Source of the DNA: Nonomuraea jiangxiensis
Lineage (GTDB): Bacteria; Actinomycetota; Actinomycetes; Streptosporangiales; Streptosporangiaceae
Assembly (NCBI RefSeq): GCF_900099965.1
Contig: NZ_FNDJ01000012.1
Coordinates: forward strand, 124,001 to 188,000
Direction of reading: 5' to 3'
Length of the DNA stretch: 64,000 nt
In this document: positions 50,781 to 59,016 of the stretch, piece by piece
How the letters are laid out: each line of letters opens with the position of its first letter
Numbering within the stretch: the stretch's first letter is position 1
Translations under genes and position numbers: made by a program
Notes under the pieces: generated by a model
Told to the model about the DNA's origin: nothing
The model's input: only the letters and a program-made list of their open reading frames with translations
The model's database searches: none

Positions 50781-52034
50781 TCAGCCCTGATAGGCCCCGG
50801 CGTTCGGGGTGGCGGGTACGGGCCTGCCGGCGATGTCCTTGACCAGGGCCGTGCCACCGCCGTACCAGGACGCGGAGAGCCTGACGCCGCGGCCGAGCGC
50901 CGGGGAGCCGGGGCGCAGGCGCAGGTTGGTGGCGGAGACGAACCTCGGGTCGGCCATGACCGAGCGCGGCCCCAGCTTGAACCTGGCCTTGCGGGCCTTG
51001 TAGACGCTGCCGTCCTCGTCGGCGCCCGCGCCGTCCTCCCAGCCCGCCTCGCCGCCGACGGCGATCGCGTTGTTGCGCAGCTTGAGGATCGACGGCGCGC
51101 AGCCGTCGTGGCAGGACCAGCCGATGGTGTTCCTGGCCGGCAGGTAGACGGAGTTGTGCACGGCGATCGTGCCCTTGACCGGGCCGACGACGTGGCGGGC
51201 GCCGCGGGTGATGAGGAACGAGCCGCGGCTGCGGGAGGAGGTCACCACGTTGAAGGCGAAGACGTTGTCGCCGGCGGTCTTGCCCTTCGCCGCGCCGAGC
51301 TCGGTGAAGGTCTCGTTGTCGCGGGCGAGGTTGTGGGTGACGCGGTTGCGATCGCCGTTGAAGATCTCGACGGCGGCCCCGTCGGCGCCGTAGTCGCTGC
51401 TGCCGGCGAAGCTGCCGGTGATGGTGTTGCCGGTCACGAGGTTGTCGTCGCCGTTGAGGAGCACGCCGAAGGCGCCGGAGTCGTTGTCGCCGCCCGCGTC
51501 GTTGACGCTCATGCGGTTGTTGTCGGCCAGGACGCTGCCGCGGATGGTGTTGTGCGAGCCGCTGGCCGGGACGTAGACGCCGGTGACGTTGCCGTCGGAG
51601 CGCACCCCGGTCAGCTCGATGTGGTCGCCGGCGAGCGCGAACCCGGCCCAGCGGCAGCGGGAGGCCCACAGACCGCTGATGCGCCAGTGGTCGCCCTTGA
51701 CCGTGACGCAGTCGGCGCCGGTGCCGCTGATCTTGGGGAGCGCGCCGGAGCCGTAGGCACCGACCACGATGGGCCGGGCCGCGGTGCCGCTGGGGGTCAG
51801 GACGAGACCGCCGGTGAAGCTGCTGCCGCGCTTGATCCTGACGGAGTCGCCCGGCTTGAGGTCGGCGGAGTCGAGCTTGCCGAGCGTCTTCCAGGCCGCC
51901 GAGGCACTGGTGCCGGCCGCCGCGTCGTCTCCCGCCCTGGAGTCCACGTAGTACGTGGTGCCGGCCCGGGAGGAGGCCGCCGCGGGGAGCGCGGGCAGCA
52001 GGGAGGCCATGACGGCTACGGAGAGCAACCTCAT
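50781..52034 (-). CDS. Secreted right-handed parallel beta-helix protein
   Basis: 417 residues. The N-terminal signal peptide (MRLLSVAVMASLLPALPAAA) is followed by TYYVDSRAGDDAAAGTSASA, the usual start of pectate-lyase-like DUF1565/beta-helix proteins, then a run of short N-x-(I/V)-x-G-N repeats (NLVTGNTITGSFAG, NRVTHNLARDNE, NTIRGSVLADNN) that form the coil. Polysaccharide lyase or hydrolase activity is plausible, but the catalytic residues cannot be assigned. Just downstream of the small hypothetical gene, reverse strand. Confidence 0.85.
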   Translation of the reverse strand: MRLLSVAVMASLLPALPAAASSRAGTTYYVDSRAGDDAAAGTSASAAWKTLGKLDSADLKPGDSVRIKRGSSFTGGLVLTPSGTAARPIVVGAYGSGALPKISGTGADCVTVKGDHWRISGLWASRCRWAGFALAGDHIELTGVRSDGNVTGVYVPASGSHNTIRGSVLADNNRMSVNDAGGDNDSGAFGVLLNGDDNLVTGNTITGSFAGSSDYGADGAAVEIFNGDRNRVTHNLARDNETFTELGAAKGKTAGDNVFAFNVVTSSRSRGSFLITRGARHVVGPVKGTIAVHNSVYLPARNTIGWSCHDGCAPSILKLRNNAIAVGGEAGWEDGAGADEDGSVYKARKARFKLGPRSVMADPRFVSATNLRLRPGSPALGRGVRLSASWYGGGTALVKDIAGRPVPATPNAGAYQG

Positions 52035-52262
52035 ACGTGCACACCACTATCTAGTTGGAGTCAACGGGTTGGCAGGGGCCACCGTAGCCTGACCGCCGTG
52101 GCGAGCGCCACCATCCGGCATGGGTGTCGTCACGGAGCGTAGAACTCGGCCGACGGCTTGCCGCAAGAACTGAAAGATCTTGCACGGCGGGCCTGTCCGG
52201 ACCCGCCGTCCGCCCCGCGTCCGGCGGCCTTCCGAAGGCCCTGTCTCCTGGCGGGCGAGATT

Positions 52263-52283
52263 TGCAACTTACCGAAACTTGCA
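52263..52283. promoter_or_regulatory. Candidate LacI-type operator upstream of the alpha-glucosidase
   Basis: TGCAA (52263-52267) and TTGCA (52279-52283) form an inverted repeat with an 11-bp centre, in an A+T-rich part of the upstream region. TTGCA half-sites resemble MalR-type operators of actinomycetes. Confidence 0.4.
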
Positions 52284-52361
52284 CTTGACCGTGGTCAACG
52301 ATCGCGACATTCTTCACCAGAACATCACCCGACATCTCGGGCATCCAGGGGAAGGACGATC

Positions 52362-53855
52362 ATGCTCGGCAACGACGACTGGTGGCGTGACGCCGTCGTG
52401 TACCAGGTCTACCCCCGCAGCTTCGCCGACGCCGACGGCGACGGCATGGGGGACCTCAAGGGCGTCCGCGCCCGCCTGGGCTATCTCGCCGACCTCGGCG
52501 TGGACGCCCTCTGGCTGAGCCCCTTCTACACCTCCCCGATGGCCGACGGCGGCTACGACGTGGCCGACTACCGCGACGTGGACCCCATGTTCGGCACGCT
52601 CGGCGACTTCGACGCGCTCGTCGCCGACGCCCACGGGCTGGGCCTGCGGGTGATCGTGGACCTGGTGCCCAACCACTCCTCCGACCGGCACCCCTGGTTC
52701 CAGGCCGGGCTGCGCGACCGCTACGTCTTCCGCGACCGGCCGAACGACTGGGAGTCCGTCTTCGGCGGCCCCGCCTGGACACAGGTCGAGGACGGGCAGT
52801 GGTACCTGCACCTGTTCGCGCCCGAGCAGCCCGACCTCAACTGGAGCAACCCGGACGTACGCGCCGAGTTCCGCGACATCCTGCGCTTCTGGCTCGACCG
52901 CGGGGTGGACGGCTTCCGGATCGACGTGGCGCACGGCATGGTCAAGGCCGACGGGCTGCCCGACGTGGGCCCCAGGGACGGCCGCCAGGCCGAGATGCTG
53001 GGCGGCGAGCAGGTCCCCTACTTCGACCAGGACGGCGTGCACGAGATCTACCGCGAGTGGCGGCCGATCCTGGACTCCTATCCCGGCGGGCGGATGGCCG
53101 TGGCCGAGGCGTGGGTGTCCTCGCCCGAGCGGCTGGCCCGCTATGTCGGGCCCGACGAGCTGCACCAGGCGTTCAACTTCGAGTTCATGATGGCCGACTT
53201 CCATGCCAAGTCGTTCCGTACCGTGATCGAGAAGTCGCTCAAGGAGGCGGAGCTGGTGGGCGCGCCCACCACCTGGGTGCTGTCGAACCACGACAAGCCC
53301 CGGCACGTCACCCGGCACGGCAGCCTGGCCCGCGCCCGGGCGGCCACGCTGCTCATGCTGGCCCTGCCCGGCTCGGCCTACCTCTACAACGGCGAGGAGC
53401 TGGGCCTGCCCGAGGTGCTCGACCTGCCGGACGAGCTGCGCCAGGACCCGGCCTTCCGGCGCACCGGCGAGAGCCGGGACGGCTGCCGGGTGCCGATCCC
53501 GTGGACGCGCTCCGACGGCTTCGGCTGGCGGGACCCGTGGCTGCCGATCCCCGCCTCCTGGGGCGCCCTGTCGGCCGAGGCGCAGGAGCACGACCCCGCC
53601 TCCACGCTCAACCTCTACCGGGCCGCGCTCAGGCTGCGCAAGCAGCACCCCGCGCTCGGCGGCGGCACGCTGAAGTGGCTCGACTCCCCCAAGGACGTGC
53701 TGGTCATCGAGCGCGATCCCGGGCTGGTCGCGGCGCTCAACACCGGCGAGCAGCCGGTGGTCCTCGACGTGACCGGTGAGGTGCTGCTGGCCAGCGGCCC
53801 GCTGGGCGCCGACGGCTCGGTCCCGCCGGACACCGCGGTGTGGCTCCAGCGCTGA
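52362..53855 (+). CDS. GH13 alpha-glucosidase / oligo-alpha-glucosidase
   Basis: 497 residues. GH13 motifs: YQVYPRSFADADGDGMGDL, VDLVPNHSSDRHPWF, nucleophile Asp in GFRIDVAHGM, acid Glu in AVAEAWV and VLSNHDKPRHVTRHG. No signal peptide, so it works in the cytoplasm on imported alpha-glucosides, giving glucose for the Glk/Entner-Doudoroff route. ATG at 52362 follows GAAGGA. Single gene with its own promoter region. Confidence 0.93.
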   Translation: MLGNDDWWRDAVVYQVYPRSFADADGDGMGDLKGVRARLGYLADLGVDALWLSPFYTSPMADGGYDVADYRDVDPMFGTLGDFDALVADAHGLGLRVIVDLVPNHSSDRHPWFQAGLRDRYVFRDRPNDWESVFGGPAWTQVEDGQWYLHLFAPEQPDLNWSNPDVRAEFRDILRFWLDRGVDGFRIDVAHGMVKADGLPDVGPRDGRQAEMLGGEQVPYFDQDGVHEIYREWRPILDSYPGGRMAVAEAWVSSPERLARYVGPDELHQAFNFEFMMADFHAKSFRTVIEKSLKEAELVGAPTTWVLSNHDKPRHVTRHGSLARARAATLLMLALPGSAYLYNGEELGLPEVLDLPDELRQDPAFRRTGESRDGCRVPIPWTRSDGFGWRDPWLPIPASWGALSAEAQEHDPASTLNLYRAALRLRKQHPALGGGTLKWLDSPKDVLVIERDPGLVAALNTGEQPVVLDVTGEVLLASGPLGADGSVPPDTAVWLQR

Positions 53856-53916
53856 CGATTGGCGGAATCTTTCCCTAAACCGGACGTTATGCCGGGAATC
53901 ACGCTCATAACCTCAT

Positions 53917-55293
53917 GTGGTGGCACGCTGGTGGGCCAGATCCTTGCGCGGACGCGTGACCCTCATCGCGACGGCGATCGCCGCCCTCGTGTTCGTCCCC
54001 TTGGCCCTGGCCGGGATCACCGTGGCCAAGTCGGTGGTCGCCTCCGCCGTGGCCAGCGACACCAGGGACACGGCCGAGCGCATCGCGTACGAGATGCGCG
54101 GCGGCGCGCTGCCCATGGGCGCCGCCATCCCGGTGCCCAACCCGTCGGTCGACCTCATCCAGATCGTCGCCGCCAACGGGCAGGTGCTCGCCGCGAGCGA
54201 CGCGGCCAGGAACCTGCCGCCGCTCAGCGACGTACGGCCGCCCGTCGAGGACCGGGTGCTCAGCACCACGAACTGCCTGCCGACCCAGTGCGTGCACCTG
54301 TCGGCGGTCCGGACCACCATGTCCGCCGACTCCCCCGTCGTCTACGCCGGCCGCCGCACGCCGGACATCCTGGCCGGCCGCACCCTGGAGGCCGTGGTGT
54401 TCTCCGAGGTCGCGGCCGTGGTCTCGCTGACGGCGTGGGCCACCTGGCTGATCACCGGGCGGGCGCTGCGGCCGGTGGCGACCATGCGGGCGGAGCTGGA
54501 CGAGGTCCACGCCGGCGACCTGAGCCGCCGCGTCACCCAGCCGGCCGGTGACGACGAGGTGTCCCAGCTCGCCCGATCCGTCAACGCCACGCTGAGCCGG
54601 CTGGAACGTTCCGCGCTGCAACAGCGCCAGTTCGCCTCCGACGCCTCGCACGAGCTGCGCACCCCGCTCGCCGGGCTGCGCGCCCAGTTGGAGAGCGCCC
54701 AGCTCTATCCGGACGACACGGACCTGGAGTCGCTGATGGACGGCGCGCTGCGGGACACCGACCGGCTGGAGGCCATCATCACCGACCTGCTCCTGCTGGC
54801 CAGGATCGGCTCCAGGGTGGACATCGTCAGCGAACGGGTGGACCTGGCCGACCTGGTCCGCCAGGAGCTGGCCGTCCGCTGCGACAAGCTCCCCGTACAG
54901 GTGGACCTGGAGCCCGGCGTGGTCGTCGACGGCGTGCGGCTGCAGCTCGCCCGGCTGCTCACCAACCTGCTGGACAACGCCCAGCGGCACGCCGAGCACA
55001 CGGTCCAGGTCACGGTACGCGGGGAGGGCTCCGAGGCGAAGGTGGCGGTCGAGAACGACGGCGTGGAGATCGCCGCGGAGGACCGCGAGCGCATCTTCGA
55101 GCGTTTCACCCGGCTGGACGCCGCCCGCAGCAGGGACGCGGGCGGCACCGGGCTGGGCCTGGCCATCGCCAGGGACGTGGCGATGGCCCACCGTGGCCGG
55201 ATCGGCGTCGAGGACTGCCGGGGCGGGGCGCGCTTCGTGCTCCGCCTGCCCATCGCCCCGCCGCGGCGAGGCCGCCCGTACGCGGGCGGCTAG
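53917..55293 (+). CDS. Sensor histidine kinase (HAMP-HisKA), no adjacent response regulator
   Basis: 458 residues. Two membrane helices (residues ~10-38 and ~160-185) frame an extracellular sensor with a Cys pair (TNCLPTQCVHL). Then HAMP (GRALRPVATM), HisKA with SDASHELRTPLAGL, N-box LLTNLLDNAQRHA and G-box GGTGLGLAIARD. OmpR-class kinases normally follow their regulator, but none lies in the 60-bp gap before it. The GTG start (53917 or 53920) has no clear ribosome-binding site. The stop overlaps that of DctA by 4 bp. Confidence 0.87.
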   Translation: MVARWWARSLRGRVTLIATAIAALVFVPLALAGITVAKSVVASAVASDTRDTAERIAYEMRGGALPMGAAIPVPNPSVDLIQIVAANGQVLAASDAARNLPPLSDVRPPVEDRVLSTTNCLPTQCVHLSAVRTTMSADSPVVYAGRRTPDILAGRTLEAVVFSEVAAVVSLTAWATWLITGRALRPVATMRAELDEVHAGDLSRRVTQPAGDDEVSQLARSVNATLSRLERSALQQRQFASDASHELRTPLAGLRAQLESAQLYPDDTDLESLMDGALRDTDRLEAIITDLLLLARIGSRVDIVSERVDLADLVRQELAVRCDKLPVQVDLEPGVVVDGVRLQLARLLTNLLDNAQRHAEHTVQVTVRGEGSEAKVAVENDGVEIAAEDRERIFERFTRLDAARSRDAGGTGLGLAIARDVAMAHRGRIGVEDCRGGARFVLRLPIAPPRRGRPYAGG

Positions 55294-56627
55294 ACCGGCG
55301 AGAGCCGCCTGTCGCCGCCGGTGCCGGGTTCCGGCTCCCGGCGTTCCTCGTCCTCGTCCAGCAGCGTGGCCTCGTCGAACGGAAGCTGCCCGGCCAGCAC
55401 GGCCTCGGCCCGCCCCCGGTCGAACTCGCCCGTCCAGGTGCCGACGAGCACGGTGGCGACGGCGTTGCCGGCGAAGTTCGTCAGCGCGCGGGCCTCGGAC
55501 ATGAACCGGTCGATGCCCACGATGAGGCCGACGCCGTCCACCAGCTCGGGCCGGTGCGCCTGGAGGCCGCCCGCGAGCGTGGCCAGCCCGGCGCCCGTGA
55601 CGCCCGCCGCGCCCTTGGAGGCGATCATCATGAACAGCAGCAGCCCCACCTGCTCGCCGAACTCCAGCGGCGACCCGGTGGCCGTGGCGATGAACAGCGT
55701 GGCCATCGTCAGGTAGATCGCGGTGCCGTCCAGGTTGAACGAGTAGCCGGTCGGCACGGTGATGCCCGCCACGGCCCGGCTGACGCCCAGGTGCTCCATC
55801 TTGGCGATGAGCCGGGGCAGGGCCGTCTCCGAGGAGGAGGTGGACAGGATCAGCAGGAACTCGCGCGCCAGATAGCGCAGCAGCGTCCACAGGTTGATCC
55901 TGGCGACCAGCCACAGGATCGTGCCCAGCACCACGCCGACGAACAGCACGCACGTCACGTAGAAGGCGACCATGATGATGGCCAGGCTCTTGAGCGCCTC
56001 CAGGCCGGTGGCGCCCACGACGGCCGCCATCGCGCCGAACGCGCCCACCGGCGCGGCCCACATGACCATGGCGAGGATGCGGAACACCAGCCGCTGCAGG
56101 TGCTCGATGCCGCGCAGGACCGGCGCGCCCTTCTCGCCCATGGCCTGCAGCGCGAACCCGGCCAGCAGCGCCACCAGCAGCGCCTGCAGCACCGAGCCGC
56201 TGGTCAGGGCCGACACCAGCGTGTCGGGCACGATGCCGAGCAGGAAGTCGACCGTGCTGCCGGCGCCCTTGGCCGCCTCTTCCTGGACGGTCTGCCTGGC
56301 GGCGTCGGTGATCTGCAGCCCCGAGCCGGGGTGGATGACGTTGCCGACCACCAGGCCGATGATCAGCGCGACCGTGGACATGACCAGGAAGTAGCCCAGG
56401 GCCAGCCCGCCGACCTTGCCGACCTTGGCCGCCTTCCTGACCGAGCCGATGCCGAGCACGATCGTGCAGAAGATGATCGGCCCGATCACCATCTGGATCA
56501 GCGAAACGAAGCCGGTGCCGACGGGTTTGAGCGCCTTGCCCACGTCCGGCCAGATGAATCCGACCAGGATCCCGAGCACGACCGCCACGATGACGGCCAG
56601 GTAGAGATAACGAGTGCGATCACGCAT
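55290..56627 (-). CDS. dctA: C4-dicarboxylate:cation symporter (DctA)
   Basis: 445 residues, about eight helices plus re-entrant loops. DAACS family marks: FVSLIQMVIGPIIFCTIV, the LILSTSSSETALPRL serine-rich motif, PTGYSFNLDGTAIYLTMATLF and GVTGAGLATL. It imports succinate, fumarate or malate. Divergent from a DcuS-type kinase (106-bp gap), the usual control arrangement. The C-terminal tail is acidic. Confidence 0.95.
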   Translation of the reverse strand: MRDRTRYLYLAVIVAVVLGILVGFIWPDVGKALKPVGTGFVSLIQMVIGPIIFCTIVLGIGSVRKAAKVGKVGGLALGYFLVMSTVALIIGLVVGNVIHPGSGLQITDAARQTVQEEAAKGAGSTVDFLLGIVPDTLVSALTSGSVLQALLVALLAGFALQAMGEKGAPVLRGIEHLQRLVFRILAMVMWAAPVGAFGAMAAVVGATGLEALKSLAIIMVAFYVTCVLFVGVVLGTILWLVARINLWTLLRYLAREFLLILSTSSSETALPRLIAKMEHLGVSRAVAGITVPTGYSFNLDGTAIYLTMATLFIATATGSPLEFGEQVGLLLFMMIASKGAAGVTGAGLATLAGGLQAHRPELVDGVGLIVGIDRFMSEARALTNFAGNAVATVLVGTWTGEFDRGRAEAVLAGQLPFDEATLLDEDEERREPEPGTGGDRRLSPV

Positions 56628-56733
56628 GGGGGGTTCTCCAGCGTAGATGAATTACCTTCTGGATGTCCGACTATGCGATTCGCAGTGACGCAGGTCACCA
56701 TTGAGTAAGTTTCGTTCACGGGAGAAATATCTG

Positions 56734-58254
56734 ATGCGGCGCTGGAGCCTGGCAGGCCAGATGCTGGTCCTGCACCTGCTCGTGGTCGCCGTCACGGTGG
56801 CGGGCGGCGCGCTGCTCGCGCTGGTGCAGGCGCAGGACCTGCTCACCGACGAGGCGGCCAACACCGCCACGGCGGTGGCGGTGAGCGTGGCGGCCTCACC
56901 CGAGGTGCTCGCCGCCCTGGACACGGCCGACCCGAGCGCGCGGCTGCAGCCGTACGCCGAGCGCGTACGCCACCGGACCGGCGTCGACTTCGTCACCATC
57001 ATGCGGCCGGACGGGACCCGCTACACCCACCCGAACCCCGACGAGATCGGCCACCCCTTCCTCGGCCACATCGACCGGGCGGTGGCGGGCGAGACCTTCA
57101 CCGAGACCTACACGGGCACGCTCGGCGCCTCCAAGCGGGCGGTCACCCCCGTGATGGCGGGCGGGCAGGTGCGGGCGCTGGTCAGCGCGGGCATCACGAT
57201 CGAGAAGATCAGCGCCAGGCTGCGCGACCAGTTCGCCTGGAACGGGCTCGTCGGCGCGCTGGCGCTGGTCGTGGGCGCGGCGGGGACGTGGCTGGTCACC
57301 GTACGGCTGCGCCGCCAGACGCACGGGCTCGGCCCGGTGGAGCTGGGCCGCATCCACGAGCACCACGACGCGGTCCTGCACGCCGTCAGGGAGGGCCTGC
57401 TGCTGGTCGGCAGGGACGGCACGCTGACGTTGTGCAACGACGCCGCCCGGCAGCTGCTCGGCCTGCCACCGGACGCCGAGGGCCGGCACGTGGCCGAGCT
57501 GGGGCTCTCGGAGGTGCTGGCCGACCACGAGGAGCGCGTCCACCTGGTGGGCGACCGGGTGCTCGCGGTCAACAGCGCCGCGAGCCGGCTCGGCACCGTC
57601 GTGACCGTGCGGGACCACACCGAGCTGCAGTCGCTGACCGGCCAGCTCCACGCCGAACGCGGCTTCGCCGACTCGCTGCGCGCGTCCGCGCACGAGGCGG
57701 CCAACCGGTTGCACACGGTGATCACGCTGGTGGAGCTGGGCCGGACCGAGCAGGCCGTGGCGCTGGGCACGGCCGAGCTGCGGGCCGCGCAGGAGCTGAC
57801 CGACCGGGTGGTCGGCGCGGTGCGCGAGCCGGTGCTCGCGGCGCTGCTGCTGGGCAAGAGCGCCGAGGCGGCCGAGCGCGGCGGCGAGCTGGTGATCAGC
57901 CAGGACAGCGAGCTGGACGACCTGGGGCTCGACTCGGGCGAGCTGGTCACGATCGTGGGCAACCTGATCGACAACGCGATCGACGCGGCGAGCCGGGTGG
58001 AGGTGCACCTGGCCGCCGACGCGGACGGCGTGGTGATCAGGGTGGCGGACGACGGGCCCGGGCTGAGGGACCCGGCGGCGTTCACGAAGGGCTGGACCAC
58101 CAAGGGCGACGGCCACGGGCTGGGACTGGCCCTGGTGGGCCAGGCGGTGCGGCGGCTGGGCGGCACCATCGACGTCGCCGGCTCGACCTTCACCGTGCGG
58201 CTGCCGGTGCCAGACCCGCGCACAATTCAGCACATGCCGGACGTGGTGCGATGA
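56734..58254 (+). CDS. Citrate/C4-dicarboxylate-type sensor histidine kinase (DcuS/CitA family)
   Basis: 506 residues. Helix 1, a periplasmic PAS-type ligand domain (VTIMRPDGTRYTHPNPDEIG and FTETYTGTLGASKRAVTPVM are family marks), helix 2, a cytoplasmic PAS, then the kinase with the SAHEAANRLHTVITLVELG H-box and VADDGPGL. It probably binds a dicarboxylate. ATG 56734 has GGGAGA 8 nt upstream. TTG 56701 is less likely. Overlaps the regulator gene by 4 nt (ATGA). Confidence 0.92.
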   Translation: MRRWSLAGQMLVLHLLVVAVTVAGGALLALVQAQDLLTDEAANTATAVAVSVAASPEVLAALDTADPSARLQPYAERVRHRTGVDFVTIMRPDGTRYTHPNPDEIGHPFLGHIDRAVAGETFTETYTGTLGASKRAVTPVMAGGQVRALVSAGITIEKISARLRDQFAWNGLVGALALVVGAAGTWLVTVRLRRQTHGLGPVELGRIHEHHDAVLHAVREGLLLVGRDGTLTLCNDAARQLLGLPPDAEGRHVAELGLSEVLADHEERVHLVGDRVLAVNSAASRLGTVVTVRDHTELQSLTGQLHAERGFADSLRASAHEAANRLHTVITLVELGRTEQAVALGTAELRAAQELTDRVVGAVREPVLAALLLGKSAEAAERGGELVISQDSELDDLGLDSGELVTIVGNLIDNAIDAASRVEVHLAADADGVVIRVADDGPGLRDPAAFTKGWTTKGDGHGLGLALVGQAVRRLGGTIDVAGSTFTVRLPVPDPRTIQHMPDVVR

Positions 58255-58943
58255 GTTCGGCGCGCGTTCCGGGGTCCGTGATCTCCGTCCTGGTGGTCGA
58301 GGACGAGGAGATCACCGCCGAGGCCAATCGTATCTACGTCGAGCGGGTCCCGGGTTTCGCGGTGGCCGCGGTCGTCAGGTCGGGCGGGGAGGCGCTGCGC
58401 TTCCTGCGCAGGACGCCGGTGGACCTCATCCTGCTCGATCTCTACCTGCCCGACATGCACGGCCTGGAGGTTTGCCGGGCCGTACGCGCGGGCGGCCTCA
58501 TGTGCGACGTCATCGCCGTCACCTCGGCCCGCGACCTGGCCATGGTGCGCTCGGCGGTGTCGCTGGGCATCTCGCAGTATCTGCTCAAGCCGTTCACCTT
58601 CGCGACACTCGCCGAAAAGCTCACGCGTTACGCCCGGTTCAAGGAGGAAGCGGGCCTGGCCGTCGGGCAGGGGGACGTGGACCGGGTGCTGGGCACCCTC
58701 CGAGGCAGCTCCGAGCTGCCGAAAGGGATGTCCAGGGACACTCTCGACAGCGTGGCCGCTCAACTGCGCCGGCACCCGCAGGGCATGGCGGCCCAGGCCG
58801 TGGCCGACGCCGTCGGAGTGTCCCGCGTGACCGCCCGCCGCTACCTGGAATACCTGGTGGAGCTGGGGGTCGCGGCCCGCTTCCCGCAGTACGGCGGAGT
58901 GGGTCGGCCAGAGTTGCTCTACCGGATCCCCATGGAAAGTTAA
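58251..58943 (+). CDS. Response regulator of the DcuR/CitB family
   Basis: 230 residues. Receiver: VLVVEDEEITAEANRIYVERVP, phospho-Asp in ILLDLYLPDMHG, Lys in YLLKPFTF. C-terminal domain with the CitB-type HTH (GMAAQAVADAVGVSRVTARRYLEYL). It is coupled to the sensor kinase and most likely activates dctA. TGCGATTCGCA (56674-56684) in the dctA promoter region is a possible binding element. Confidence 0.93.
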   Translation: MSSARVPGSVISVLVVEDEEITAEANRIYVERVPGFAVAAVVRSGGEALRFLRRTPVDLILLDLYLPDMHGLEVCRAVRAGGLMCDVIAVTSARDLAMVRSAVSLGISQYLLKPFTFATLAEKLTRYARFKEEAGLAVGQGDVDRVLGTLRGSSELPKGMSRDTLDSVAAQLRRHPQGMAAQAVADAVGVSRVTARRYLEYLVELGVAARFPQYGGVGRPELLYRIPMES

Positions 58944-59016
58944 TGACACTGACGCTGGCTGTTCAATCCGGCCCTCTAGCTTCTGGGTGCAATCCAATGC
59001 TTTGAGGAGACACACC

